A stretch of DNA of 64,000 bases from Onchocerca volvulus (taxonomy: Eukaryota > Nematoda > Chromadorea > Rhabditida > Onchocercidae). The stretch is taken from positions 16,541,601-16,605,600 of the forward strand of contig HG738137.1 of the NCBI GenBank assembly GCA_000499405.2, given 5' to 3'. Shown piece by piece: positions 36,892 to 50,900 of this stretch; the stretch's first letter is position 1; each line of letters begins with the position of its first letter. The position numbers and the translations under genes were made by a program. The notes under the pieces were generated by a model. It did no database searches. It had not been told where the DNA came from and saw nothing but the letters and a program-made list of their open reading frames with translations.

Positions 36892-38838
36892 TCATGAAAC
36901 TTGATCCGGAATTATTTTTTTGTTACAACAACAATTTCCTTCACAAGTGACACAAATGAATTCTCTAGTATTACTAACATTGCTTGATTCATTCCAATTT
37001 TCCTCGTTTTCTTTTGCTGATGATAATGATGATGATAATGAAAATGAAAGTGATAATGATTGATTGCTTTCAGGTGATTCGAATAATGGTGGAATAGCGC
37101 GCGGATGAAAAATTGGTGTTGAATGAGATTGCGGTAAGAAATTTGTCGAATTTCGTCCAACTTGAGGTGAATTTATTTCTGAACTATTTGCTGATGATGA
37201 AGATTGCTTTCTCCCTGAAATCAAACTGATCAAAGTTTCTTTGTCATTTTCATGATCAAAAATAGAATTTAAATTTCATTTAAATTTCTCGTGAATTTTC
37301 AACTGAATGTCTAAAATGATTGGTCCAAATAAAACCCGTAAGATTTATGAAGCCTAATGTCTAAATTGTAAGCATCCTAATTAATTAATAAATCAGATAA
37401 TCAATTTTAATGGAAGCAAGTTCGATTTGCATAGCTCATACGTAGTCGTGTTTAGCGTTCAATAATATCATTATTAAAAGATCAGTTGCGCATTGAATTT
37501 AATAATTTTGTAAAAATAAGAAAGAAATTGACTGACCTTTGAAATCATTTCCATAAACAGATCGCAACCAATTCATTGATTTAAAAGATTGATCAAATAT
37601 TGAAGCGAGTTTTGCATTGATCGAAGCAACTAATGGTGATGAAATGGAAGGATGATATTGATTATAGATAAATGATGTGGTGACTTTCTGTGCTTCCTGA
37701 AATCCATCCTTGAATCCCAAATATGCCATCTTTTCTGCCTCTGGAAATAAAATTGCTTCTCGATTAATAAATGATTTAATTAAATTTACGTAATGAAAAT
37801 ATCGGCTCAAAAGATTATTTCTTTTTTTTAAAAATTTGATGAAATTTAAGCAAAGTTTGAAACATTTATGTTTATTTCAAAGAAGAGCAAAAAAAAAATT
37901 CATATCATCAGAAAAAAGAAGTGATAAACTTTCGTTATGCCAATGCAGCCTTCCATTTGTATCAATACTAGCCTGTTCAACAAATTACTGGAACAATCGA
38001 CGATATATGGATCGATTGATCGTAATTTAAAATCATGAAAAAAAAAAAGGAAGAAATTATTGCGAAATATTTATGGAAGCTAAATAATTTTCGCAAGAAA
38101 AAACTCAGATTTTTATTAATATTAGTTGAATTTAGATAATTTTAATTGTCGTTCGAAGATAACTTTTGATTGTTCGTGGGTTCAGATGAATTCACAAGTA
38201 ATTGCAAGAGAAAATAAAAGATTGAAGAATTTTTCATAAATTTTTTTTTTTTTTAATTTCCAGATTTTATATAATTGTCAACATTGTATAGATCTACAGT
38301 TTGATAGTCTGAAATGAAGAAGTTGAATTTTACGAAAAAACTGAAGCATAATGTTAAGTTGACCAAAATACAATCCTGTAAATAATACGATAATTTCTAT
38401 ATTACAATATTACGATAGCTTCTATCAAATAGTAATTTCAAAATTTTCAAAAAAAAAAAAGTGTCACAAGTTTAATTGAAATTCAAATAGCAAATATGGA
38501 ATTGATACTCAAAATTTTTTAAATCTCAAATCTACAAAAATGTGCATCTTTCATAATCGAAATGATTTTCAGCAATTTTTGAAATGATTTCTAATATTCT
38601 ATGAAAGAGTACCAGAATATTTTCTCATTTGTAATAATCAAACTATTACTCAAACACTGTCTATACCTCTTCTTTGATCATTACTAACTGATTGAAGATA
38701 TTTAATTGTTAAATCTAAAATTTCAATTTTTTCCATTTTTGATTCAATTTTCGGTGAGCGTATTAAATGGAACATTTTCAATTGATCCAATGAAGCATTC
38801 ATTCGAGCTCGTCGACGACGTTCAATTTCCGCTTTACT
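36892..38838 (-). CDS. Hes/Hairy-like bHLH-Orange repressor (5' end not found)
   Basis: A nuclear transcriptional repressor of the Hairy/E(spl) group. Three exons join in phase, 5' to 3': 38838-38667, 37740-37537 and 37214-36892 (stop TGA). The first carries the basic region and HLH (SKAEIERRRRARMNASLDQL then KMEKIEILDLTIKYLQ). The second starts the Orange domain (AYLGFKDGFQEAQKVTTSF). The last is Ser-rich with PRAIPPLFESPE and ends CEGNCCCNKKIIPDQVS. The C-terminal WRPW used by typical Hes proteins to bind Groucho is absent. The N-terminal exon is missing; a candidate is the segment ending at 40754 before GTAAGA, which reads PLIKSTDITHSSQ in phase but has no ATG. The upstream acceptor is preceded by a 91-base T run on the coding strand. 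Confidence 0.85.
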
Positions 38839-38840
38839 CT

Positions 38841-38842
<2 letters not shown>

Positions 38843-38933
<91 letters not shown>
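38843..38933. repeat. Poly-A run of 91 bases
   Basis: An uninterrupted A tract followed by AAATAAATAAATAAAT. On the minus strand it is the polypyrimidine tract directly before the acceptor of the bHLH exon. The exact length is suspect, as such runs are hard to sequence. Confidence 0.95.
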
Positions 38934-38935
<2 letters not shown>

Positions 38936-38939
38936 AATA

Positions 38940-41900
38940 AATAAATAAAAAATAAAAAAATTTAGAGTGATTCAACAATCTTAATTGATTTTAATTGTTA
39001 ATTGATATTAATTAGAGAAGCTTTCATTTTTAAAATTAAATCATAGTTCATCTTGCCATCTTGCAAAGGATACAGACTATGTTCTACGCCATCTTTTTGG
39101 TGAACCTTTTCGTCCCATTCGAAATCAGTCAAACTTGTTTGATTTCGAATGAAGAAAATTTTTATAGATTAAGCACTCTCTACGTTTCCAATTAAAATTC
39201 TTTAATGATTTAAACAAATTCGAACCTTTATAACATTCATTTAGCCGATTGATTAATTTGTTGATTATTTTTTGAATTCAAAGTCAAAATTTTATCAATT
39301 TGCTTTTTTGAATTTTAAATCTTTCAATCTAAATCTAATCAATGATTTAACAATCTGAGAAAAATTTCAAACGATTCTTCTAAAAAATTGATTTTGTGTG
39401 TTTCAATTGTCTCAATGAAAAAAGATTTCAAAGAAACTGGAAATTAACCTAAATTTTTTTACTGCAGCTGGATTGAATTCATTTATTCATTGAAACTAAA
39501 TTAACAAATAAATGAATTAAATCCAGCTGCAACAAGAAATTAAATTTGTACAAAAGAATTCAAAATTAGGGATGGTGAAGGTTGCTGAGGTTTTGAATTT
39601 AAATTTATACAAGCTCAATTTCATTTATATCTCTTTTTTATCGACTATTACAATTTTTTGCTGAAATAAATTTATGAGAATTTTGCAGAAATTAAATAAA
39701 AAGAATTTTATCAATCTCTTATTAAATCTTCCCATAAAGATCGGTAGAAGTTAGGTTTATGTTTTGATTTGCTTGAAATTTTGTTTAGAAAAATCGATTT
39801 TTTTTTTTTAGGATTTGTTTAGAAAATCAGAATTTTTTTAATCGACAATTAATCATATACAAGACAATTTTAAAATTAAGCTTATTGATTGTTCAAAAGT
39901 ATTTTCGATACACTTGGCTTGACTCCAGCATTTTAATCATTCCTAACTTATGTCTGGAACATTTTTATGCAGCAAACTGAATTTTTTTTTTGTTTTTTTT
40001 GATACTTATGAGATACCATTTTTAATCAGATAAGCTAAATGATCGTATAAAAGTACCAAAAAATTATAATCGCTTGAATTAGTAATTGCCAAATCGCTTG
40101 ATTTCATCTCACCAATTCTAAATATAAAACAATATTTTAATCATGGGATTGGATTTTGAATAAAATTATAACTAAAAAATTGTTATTGATTTATATCGAT
40201 TTTGCAATTATCTTATGAAATCTAAACTTGAACTAATTTTTAAGTAATTTTAATAGTCAATATTGAGTTGCCATTTGATTATGAAGTAATTTTTTCGTAG
40301 AAATATGTTTATTATCTAACATTAAAATATTTCCAACTAATAACAGAATCAGTATCAATTAATGATATAGCTTTACATATTTGATTTTATTCAAAGATGA
40401 TTCGAAATTTATGAAATGTTACGGTAAACATTTATCAACATGTTTTTCAGCATGGAATTATCTTGATTCTATCTTTTCTAAATTTAGGAAAGATAATGTA
40501 AATAACACGAATTAATCATTTTGAAATACAAAACAATGATCATAAATTGTTCAACCGATAACCGATCTTATGCTTAGACATACAATGGAATTTTAATTTT
40601 AATCGGAAAAAATTGCCAGTAGTTTAAATTTCATACTGTATATGGTATAAGTTCGGTAGATTAGATCTGTTAAATTAAAAAAAAAGGAAAAGCGAAAAGC
40701 AAAAAAAAGTACCGAAAAAATTAGATAAAATATAACAGTACAAGATTTCTTACTTGGGATGAATGAGTTATGTCCGTCGATTTAATTAAAGGGGAGGGAA
40801 GCGGTATAAGAAAATGATACGATTATCTTTCGGATAGCGATTTTTTGGATTTCAAATAGCAAAAGCTTTTCCCAGACTTCCATAAATGCAACTTAAATAC
40901 ATTATCCGATTCACACCTATTATAATTCCTGGAAAAACAATACCATGTTGACTCGTGAATGATGTTGACATGTGAAACACGAGTTGAATGAGAAAATTTT
41001 TGAACGAAATATATTGGCTATTATTGGCAATTTCAGTACGGTAAGTTATCATATTTTTTTAATATGATTCCTGAATAAATCGATACAGGTTTTTTTGGTA
41101 TAGGTTTTTTTTCATCGATAAAGGCTTTTTTTTTTAAATGATTTCTGGATAAACCAGTGTGAATAAATCGGCATAAGTTTTTTTTTTCTATTCATTTTAT
41201 AAAGAAAAATCAATATATCATTTGTTTTTTAATTGACATTCGACGATAATTTTTTCAATATTGTTGCATTTAGTTTCTCATGTTGTTTTTAGTCAACTAA
41301 TTTTGATTAGCAAATTAATTCTTACCCTTTATTTTATAGATAAAAGCTTAGTTTTTTTTTTGAAATTATATAGAGAAAATTCCACATATTTTCAAATAAC
41401 CATCGACATATTCTGATTATCTTTCTTTTTGGATAAAAGTCAGCTTTGTACTGTAAGAAACATTATCAATCATCGTTTCTCATACAGTAGAACAATTGCT
41501 GAATAATAAGAAAAAAGAAACTCTCACGCGTCGATGAATTCTTGGAATCATTGAAACCGACAATTATTATTTTGTATGGGAAAAATGGATGATAATTTAA
41601 TCATCTGGGATTTGTGATTAAATGACATTTGGTAAAGCGACAGATTCGTCCTGAATATTTATGCTAGACAATTCTTAGATTATATTAAGAAGCAAAATTT
41701 GCTTTGTTTGATTTTTTTTTTTCTTCTTTTGATTTTGAAATTTTTTTCTTTCTAATTTAATTTTCAAAGCAAATTTCTGGCAGTGAGAGTTTGAAAAACG
41801 TTTGTAAAGTTTGAAATTCGTTAACATATGCTGCATTATGTAGCTATATATGTAGATGTTATTCCATTAATCTTCAAAAGACTGACTGAAAATGATAACA

Positions 41901-42913
41901 CATTTATTTGACAGATGATAATTTAACAGTAAAAATAAAGTAAACAAAAATATAAACAAATAACAAATCAATGAGGAAAACAATGGGATTTAAAAAAAAG
42001 CAGTTGAGAACAGTGAAAGAGAAGTGATAAAGAAAAAAAAACAAGTGATTATGATGTTATCTGAAATATTATTTATTGCTAATGGCAGTTGCAGACCTGA
42101 ATAGAGTAAGAGAGAATATTAAATAATTTATATTGGGCAGAAAATGTAGCGTATACTTTAAAATTTTTATTTCAACCTAAATATAATCAAAATGACCTAT
42201 TTCAATATTTTTATCTGTGAACTATGCAACCATTCGATTAGTTGATAATTCATTTCCAATATGTATATTGATTTACCTGTAAAAAGTTTGTCAAAGTGAA
42301 TAATAGTATTTTTGCTTTTTGCCCAAGAAATGAAAAATTATAGTGAAAGAAGAACTGGCAGTGCAAGTAACAATGACAGAACAATGGAAATAAGCGAAAG
42401 ATGCAGAAAAAAAGCAATGGCAGTGATAATCGTGATATCAGTGATATTGATTAAATGATAATGTAATAATTAACAAACATTTAGGTTATCATTCTTGTGA
42501 AATAATGTAGTAATTAACAAAACAAAAATTATGTATATTTAAATGGTGGTATAAATATATCCATATGATTGTGATATATGGGCCCTATTTTATATACATA
42601 TATCAACATATTCGAAATATTTCCCCGAAATTTGCTAATATTTTGTAATCTAGAAAACAATTGGAAAATAAAATGCTAGAAATGTTGATATTATGAACAT
42701 TTTATCATTCCAACTTTTTCTGAGATCATTTATAATCTTAGATCGCAATTGGTGCGAAAAAAAAATTCTCATTGTCATGGGTTAACTATCACAAATTTTT
42801 AAGTATCATCAATTTTCAAGTTAGGATAATTGATTTTTGGCACTTTAACTCAACGTTTGGTTCATCTCACAGCGGAAAGATACATATGCAATGGGCCGTG
42901 TTTTTGAATTCTA
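38940..42913. other. Gene-free region upstream of the Hes-like gene
   Basis: No exon could be established apart from the candidate segment ending at 40754 (-). Includes a 24-bp inverted repeat at 39464-39530 and a degenerate repeat of GATACAGG/ATAGG-T8 units at about 41075-41190. The open frame at 40852-41052 (-) is not supported by neighbours. Confidence 0.5.
39464..39530. repeat. 24-bp inverted repeat, one mismatch
   Basis: GCAGCTGGATTGAATTCATT continuing to ATT (39464-39487) pairs with 39507-39530, differing at one base, with a 19-base loop. The stem includes CAGCTG, an E-box, at both ends. Confidence 0.85.
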
Positions 42914-45900
42914 TTAACATTTCCCACCATTAAATTTTGACACAATATTAGTAACTGAAAATAAGCGTTCATCTTCTTCGCTTAACCCAGTGCTTACTGT
43001 ATCATCGGATGGACAGAGCTGACTTCTGGATTCACTGGATGAGAATGATTCCTCACGTGTAGACAATTTGGTGATCTGTTCCAAATGATGCAACGGTACT
43101 GATTTTACGCTTTTTTTCGCGCTTTTTCTGTCTAAAATTGAGGCAAAAATTAATTATCAGAAATAATCTATGATACAAATTAAAGAATCTTTACATATCA
43201 CCTCAATATGGCTGCAATAAATGAAGAAATCAATATTAACGAAGATAATTTTATTTCAACAAATATAGAACAAAAATACCTTCTACAGGTAAACGTTCTT
43301 TCACAGTAACAATCGTTGTATAGTGTAGCGATTGTTGTTTCTTTTCATCATTATGTGATTCAGGAAGCAATTCATTATCATCGAAATCATCATCAAAATC
43401 ATCGTCAAATTTTCGTGATATACTATCATAATGATCCGTAGAATGTTCCGATGAATGCGAATAATCCGCTGTATTAGACCGAATCAGCGATGATAATCTC
43501 AAATTTAATATTATGCATTCAAAGAAAAAACTGAAATTTATGATTCTAAGTTTTGCAAAATTCCTAAATTATTTGATTTATAAAAATTCACATTTCAACT
43601 TTAAATCATTTCTTCATATCATCAATTGTTGGTAAATTTTTTGATGAAGCAAAAAAACTTCACGTTTGAAGCAAATCATTAAATAATTTAGTTAAAAATA
43701 AAAATTTTAAATCATTAAATATATTAAATTTCAAATCATTAAATTAAATATAATACTGAATCAAATTATTGCAGATATAATTACGATATTAAGATATTAC
43801 TATACAGTATTAAATTTTTAATTATACAAAAAAAAAAAAAAAAAAAACTGTATCATTAAAATTATATGGTACTAAAGTTTTTGAAATCAAGTTCTCAAAT
43901 ATCAGAATATATGTATTACATTTCGATATTGAATACCGAATAAAAAATTTAGTTATCATATATATTGTATTATCGTATGTATACCTTTTCTTTGCCGTAT
44001 TCGACATTTCATAGGTATCATCACGATCCATCATAATCATTTTGAGAGATAAGTTGGGTGGTTTTATTGGTAACGGTGGTGGTTTTTTGATAGGAGTTGA
44101 TGGTGCAGTACGAATCGATGATAGTGTCTTATCAAGAGTATTTCTGAAATAAATTATTGCTAAGTTTATTTTTGTTAGAATTTCAAACTGGATAATATAA
44201 TAGTATACCGAGAGGAAAATGTTGGAGGAGGTGGTGGTGGTTGTTTGGGCCGCATTATCGTCGATTTGCGCACAAGACATTCCTTATCACCTGGTGTAAT
44301 TAATACTGATATGCCATTTGAATCTAGCTGCAAGAAACAATTGTCAAGCAAAGTGATATTATATTATTTAAATGTGAAAGTTTAGAATTATGGATTTGAG
44401 AAAAGTTTAGAATTTTTAGGATTTCAATAAAAATGTACTGATTGAATATGATTAGATTACTTTATGATTAATATACCTTATGAGATATTCCAATCAAATG
44501 GTCTTTGGCTACGACGATATTATTACCAGCGCGACGTAATGATTTTGCATAATTACTATCAACGTAATGCCAAAAATATTTTCTTTTTGGACGAATTATC
44601 GATTTGAAATTTGAAAAGAGTTGTAGAAGATTGCATGAGCAATAAGTACCAAAATTATAATTTGTTAATATATCGCAACATAACCAGAAATATCGTCGAG
44701 TAACGCAGACAATAAATAAAATAATAATAAGGACAATAATTATCCAACCACAAATGTACTGAAATTGATACCTTATAAGGATTATTGATAAAGTTTGACA
44801 CATTCAAATGTTCTTTTTAATTATCAAAAATACTGTTTGAAGATGGCACTCATAAAAATTAAATATAGCTATATTTCAGAAAAAAGTCTACTCAGAAAAT
44901 GAAACTATTGAGAAAACGATTACTAATCTGTTTTTTTTATCAATTCGAATAATGATTGATAGCGTAGCATAATTTTTCATATATTGTAATGCATTTTATT
45001 TTTTAAAAATATTATTTAAAAGAAAAAAAAACTTTTTTTCAAAAGCAGAAACACACAATACGATTTTTTATACTTGAATGGAATTAAATATAAGGAATAG
45101 CAGAAAAACTTTGACCTATGATTGTATAGGTCACTTAAATTTCGGATGATTAAATAGTCTTATAATGGTTCCACAATTAATTATCTTCTTGTACAGTGAT
45201 TATTCAAATCTTCCTTCCTACAGCTTATCTTTAAATTTAAAAAATAATGTTGAATAAAATTGCGCGATAAATTTATCTTCTCAGAGATCTCTTTTCAATG
45301 TCTCTATTTTTTTTTAATTTTTACAAAGATAGATATCAAACTTACCATTTGCCAAGTTTTTACAATCTGCAAGCACTCATCGGCACGGCAATTCAAATTG
45401 TAGCATAATTTTTGTGAACCGCAATCACATTCCTCCGTACCTTCGATAATTCCGTTACCGCAAAGCGGCAACGATTTTTCAATCGTTTGTTGCGTAAAGA
45501 AGAAATTGATACTCTTAACATGTTTCAGGCAACGATTTTTCTCCAACATATTTACCATCTGTTGTAGCGTACAATCGTGATCGTAACCTCTACATAAGTC
45601 TCAATTTTGACGTAAATATGCTTAAAAAATTCTTCTACTTTACGATTATCAACAGTGAAATATGGATAAGTGTGCGAAAATTCTGGAATCGGATAATACA
45701 ATGATAATGTAAATATTCGCAATCTTCTAATGCATTTAAAAAATATTAGACGATAATGTTGAAAATTTTGCGTAATTTTTTGTGCAACATTTGCGACTTA
45801 AAAACATACGGTATTTTAAGACATCCTGAAATAGTGGTACTTCGAATCAATGGACAATAACAGTTTGATACATCGATTGGATTAGTTGTATTACGATGCG

Positions 45901-47987
45901 GTACGCCAAGAAGATGTGCTACTTCGTGGAAAAATATACCGCCCATTGCAGATGGATTATGTGGATAAAACTAAAAATTACGCTTTTTTTTTTCGTTTAA
46001 AAAATTTAAATCAATTTTTGCATCCATTTCTAACTTATTCGAATCAGAAATAGAACATTCAAAATTTGAAAAAATTTCAATTTTGATATAGCCAAAAAGT
46101 TTTAATTTTACATCTAAAACAAACCCCGCATAACATGACAGCTTTTGAGGTACACATGCCATTAACGAATGCTAATCCACCGGCATAGCGATATGAAATT
46201 AAAGCAGCGAAATCATGATTCGGTAATTTTGATATTCTGTAAAAGAATAACCGTCTGTGGTAAAATTAATTTGAAAAATTTAAATCAACTTTTATACTCA
46301 ATTCTAACTCGTCCCGAAATAGAGCATTCGATAAAGAAATTTTAAAAAATTTCAATTCTAATGTAGCTAAGAGTTTTTTTTTAATCTTATATCGTAATTT
46401 AAAGTTAAAAATTACAATTGAAAAGTTTATGTAATTTAGCATTGAACTTTAAATTATAGCTTACTGTCTCTCTTTTTATTGATCTCTTTTTATTTTGTAA
46501 TTTTAATTCTAATTGTATTACAACAAAGACTGAAGAAATTAGAAAATTTAAAAGTATAGAAAAAGAAAGTTTTATGCTTTCGATTTAATTTCAAAAAAAA
46601 AAGAAAACCGAATCAATGTCAGATAAGAGCAAATGAAATGAAATTTAGATTTTTTTACATGATAAATATAATTTTGAGAAATTTAGTCAGCAAAATTAAT
46701 TTTCGCTTTATCATTAAAATTTCTTTTCTGATAAGTCTTCAGTTAAATTTTAAAAATATGCACATTTTTATCACAAATAATATGTCATCGGGAATTTTTT
46801 AAAATTTTATCATTAAGTAATGAATTAACAATGTGATACGAAATGCTTACCTTCGATTTCTGAATTCCTCAAATGAATACAAGCTGAGATTATTACGATA
46901 TGTTTGCAATATATCCACTACAATTATTCGAACATTAATTTGATAAAAATACTGCAATCGAAAAATATAAACAATTTTGTATTTAATATTAACATGGAAA
47001 TTAAATTAATTCCAAAAATATATGATATATATTTTTTTGAACAAATGCGATAAATAAAATGATCTTTTGAAGATTGCAAAAAAAATTTTAAATTTAGAAG
47101 AAAAACTTACATTATTAGCTTCCTGAATCAATTTCATTACATTTTTCTTCACATTATCCATATTAGAATTATAATGATTAGTCTGTAAATTAGTAATCAT
47201 ATTAACAAGTTCAATTTATTTTGAAATAATGATAAAATGTACTATCTGAAGTGATAAAATTTGGAAATAATCTCGAGAAGACATACAATTTTAGAATCGA
47301 CGAAAATGAGAGTATTCAAAAAATGTATATAATCATTCAGCTGAACACCACTATAATCCGGTGCTGGTTCACCCCATACAGCTGGTTCACGACGTGATCG
47401 TCGTGATATTTTTTCGGAAATTTCATACTGATCCGTAAAATTTGACTGAAAATAGCACAAAAAGTTGTAAAAAAAAAAAAAATTTTGTAAATTTTGTAAT
47501 TTAAATTTAAACCTTAAACTTCAACTTTTAAAAAAAGTTTGTAAATTTAAAGATTGCCATTTGGTGTGACATTTCAATCTAATTGACTTAAAAGATCACA
47601 CATTAATGCAAAAATATTCCATATTGCCTTACCGGATTAGCTCAGATTATTGATTAATTCAATTTCAATTTCAATCGATACCAAATTCGTACTACTTTAT
47701 CTTTTTCAACTCATCAACATACTACTTATTCTAATGAAATAATTTTACTATTTACAATGCTATTAATTTGGCGGAAATTTTTGCAATTATTGATTTGATG
47801 GAAATTTCTATTATTGATTAGCTGCCAAGAAGTATCATTTCAATTTTTTATAAGCAAAATTGAATTTTTGTTATTCGCTTACCTCATCCATGATGTTAAA
47901 ATCGATAACTGATTTTGCTGAAGTTAGATGATAAGATAAAGCAGTTAAAGGAAAAAGCACAGATATGATCATTGGCATATCAATCAT
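42914..47987 (-). CDS. Compact transmembrane ADAM metalloprotease (M12B)
   Basis: A zinc protease that would act at the cell surface. Twelve exons join in phase, 5' to 3': 47987-47883, 47445-47287, 47182-47111, 46951-46851, 46236-46125, 45970-45810, 45589-45346, 44758-44477, 44327-44209, 44143-43985, 43497-43280 and 43131-42914, for 649 residues. Order of parts: signal peptide (1 to about 24); a very short pro-segment with the furin-like site RRSRR (50-54); metalloprotease with HEVAHLLGVPH (198-208); the CGNGIIEGTEECDCG start of a disintegrin domain (280-294); a transmembrane helix (about 323-337); and a long cytoplasmic tail with SH3-ligand motifs PKQPPPPPPTF and KKPPPLPIKPP, then an Asp-rich part. 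A normal prodomain, the rest of the disintegrin domain and the Cys-rich/EGF region are missing. The intron between disintegrin and membrane exons shows no hidden exons. Confidence 0.88.
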
Positions 47988-50900
47988 TAGCAATCAATAT
48001 CCTATCAATGATAACAAAAATTGGCAGTGATTGTTGTCGTATGAGGTAAATTGAGGTCGATGAATTTGATTTTAGAGAAGTGCACTACTACGCAGATTTG
48101 ATAGAATAATCATATCAAATCCTTAAATGAAATAGTTTCATCTGAAAAAATTTGAAATTTTGCTAAAGTAAAAAATTATTCGAAATTAGTAAAAAAAAAA
48201 AAAAAAATCAACAAATTCGAAAACCAATTTCTATGATTATTTTGTCAAAAATAATTTGATGTATTTCGTTTTGTTCAAAGTAATATTCAATTGACTATAA
48301 CATAATTTTTACCATTTATAAGACCTACAAAAATAACAAATATATCAATAAACTTAGTAGAAAAAGTGGAAATGACATTTTAGTATTATTAAAAGTCACA
48401 TTGTCATATTTTAAAAGAATAAAAGTCAAATTATTTTAAATGTCATTTTTAACGAACATCCTATTTTTGCTAGTAATTATTATGAATAACAAATTCTTAG
48501 TATTGTTGAAATGTAAAATACATTTTTATCTATTTCATATTATAAAAATTAAAAAAAAAAGTTTTATACAACTTTTGATAGCAGCATTTCAAGCTCGTTT
48601 TTTTTCTTTTTTTTTTAGTAAAATTGCTTACTAATAAATTGAAGCAATGGAAAAATTTGCAAAAAAAAGGATATTTATATATATTTACAAAAAATAAACA
48701 TTCTCAAATGATGGTACTTGAAAATTTTGCAAATAGCCTTATCATAGATCTAATCACAAATGAATTAAACAGAAATTGTTTTATTATTTTTTTTTTTCAA
48801 AATATGTACTCATCCAGAATCTTATCAGACTCATAATAATATCATTATAAAAAATTGCATAAAGAAAGACTGAGATAATTTTAGCAGAATTTCGGAAATT
48901 TTGCCATTAATTATTTGTTTATACACATCAGAAAATGAAAAGTCTTATAAATTTACTGAAATAAAATATTAATTTACTTTTCATTCGAAAGTGCTGAAAG
49001 TCAAAATAATGAGCGAATTTCGTCGAAGTTTAGTTTGGCCAACTGTTAGCAATCATATGAAGGCAATAATACAGTATTGATACTAGTGATAATGATAATG
49101 ATAATGGCAGTGATAATAAACTTAGAAGAAATAAATTTTTCAAGTACGTATGATTATTCCTTCCTGCATGGCAACAGGAAGATTCCTCTTGCGGAAAAAT
49201 TGGATAATAAATGCAGCATTAATGCTGTTAACATTTGATAATTTTAAAGCCTTCTGATTACCGGATCTTGCATGATTCGCTCGGAATTCTTCTGAAATTT
49301 TGGAAATTATCCAATTCTGATTAATTAAAATTGAAATAAATATGATACTGTCGAAGGCGAAATTCCGATAATTCCAAAGAGTTTTAAGGTTGCTAAATTA
49401 GCATTTTCCATCTTAATTATACACTTTATGCACGAAGAATGGTAATTGAAAATCGAAAGATAAAATTTCGCGCTTTTTAAATTTCTTTTTCTTTTTCGCA
49501 ATTATCATATTCAAATACATAAATACATAAAATTCATATTGAAATACTCTTTCTTTTTTTTACAAATTACGAGGTCAAATAGTAGCCGACATCCAGGTTG
49601 GAAAAGATGAATATGATAATTTCGGATTTAGAAGAAAGCACGATTGGACGAAAAAAACGGATCATTTCATTAATTTGTGTATTTGCGAAATCATTACTAT
49701 GCTTAAATTTATTTTGCTTCGTCTTTTTTTTGAAGAGAAAAGACAAATTTTTTGTTTAAAGAAAAGCAAAAATATCAAAAATGCATAAATTTTCTTTTAC
49801 AGTTATTCGCAAAATAGTCATTCGCTAAATATTTTTTCAAATGCAGATTTAATTTTTCTAATTTCAAATTTTAGTAATACCACCTGGAACGATCAGTTAC
49901 AAAAAGGATTGGCTTTTTTTTTTTCCTCCACCTATAGCTTATAACTTATGCATTAGTAATTATGAAAGATTAAAATAAAGGAATATTTGAAGAATTTGCC
50001 ATTTAATTTTCAAATTGGAAATCATAACATTCAATTTTTCTATTTCAGTCCAAAAATTGTTGCGGAATTTATTTTGTTTACATGATGGTGAATTTGCAAC
50101 TCAATTTTTTGCCAAACTTCTATCGCTTCAAGCACGCACTTGTAATTTTATTTGACAGAAAATATTTCAAATATTTGAAGAAAGTTAAATTTTGAAATTC
50201 AATAAAAATTGACTTCTCAGATTTCTTTTTTTTTTTTTGGAAAAAATCAAAGAATAGTGAAACAACATGATAACGAGAAGTTTGAAAAAACAATGGCTTA
50301 CAATTTTATCTACAAAGATGGATCTTTGGACATAGAATATTCAACTTAAGCGCATAAAATATGTCACCTTTAGAGCAAATATCCAACTTAAAAGCTGTAA
50401 TACTTGATGATTATTATTTTTTGACTATGAAAAAAAAAAGAAAATTATAATCATTAGATATTACTAAATTCTTCTTTTTACTAAATGAAAATTCCGAGAA
50501 TTTATATATATATATATACATATATGCATTTATGTTATATTACCAACAAAAATCTGGAAAAAAAAATTAGCCTAGAAAATAACTTCTCTCAATAATTCGA
50601 TTGCATATATACTAATTTTTATTCACAATTCATATATTTATATATGAATTTATATCTATTCATTGAATTTATATTTGTACTTAATTAAAAGTCAAAAGAA
50701 AGAATAAAGTAAACTAAACAGCTAAGATTATAATTGGATTTTTAGAAGTTTAAAAAAGTCGACTATGTCATTTTTTTTTTTTTTTTTGTCAAAACAGTGA
50801 ATAACAGATGATCAATTTATTCTACGAAATATTTTCATTTAAAATTATATATGTAATCAAAAAAGAAAATGGAATTTGTTAGAAAAGATTTCAAATTAGT

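Noticed and set aside
38706..38936. 76-codon plus-strand frame ending in poly-Lys
   Set aside because: It is antisense to the bHLH exon and extends through the 91-base A run.
40852..41052. 66-codon minus-strand frame upstream of the Hes-like gene
   Set aside because: Not in phase with the candidate exon ending at 40754 and without a family match; likely chance.
45596..45726. Extra ADAM exon on the minus strand reading RLRIFTLSLYYPIPEFSHTY
   Set aside because: It fits the phase of the exon before it, but not that of the exon after it. Direct joining of 45810 to 45589 gives CLKIPGYDHDCTLQQM, which matches the usual spacing of ADAM cysteines, so this frame is taken as intronic.
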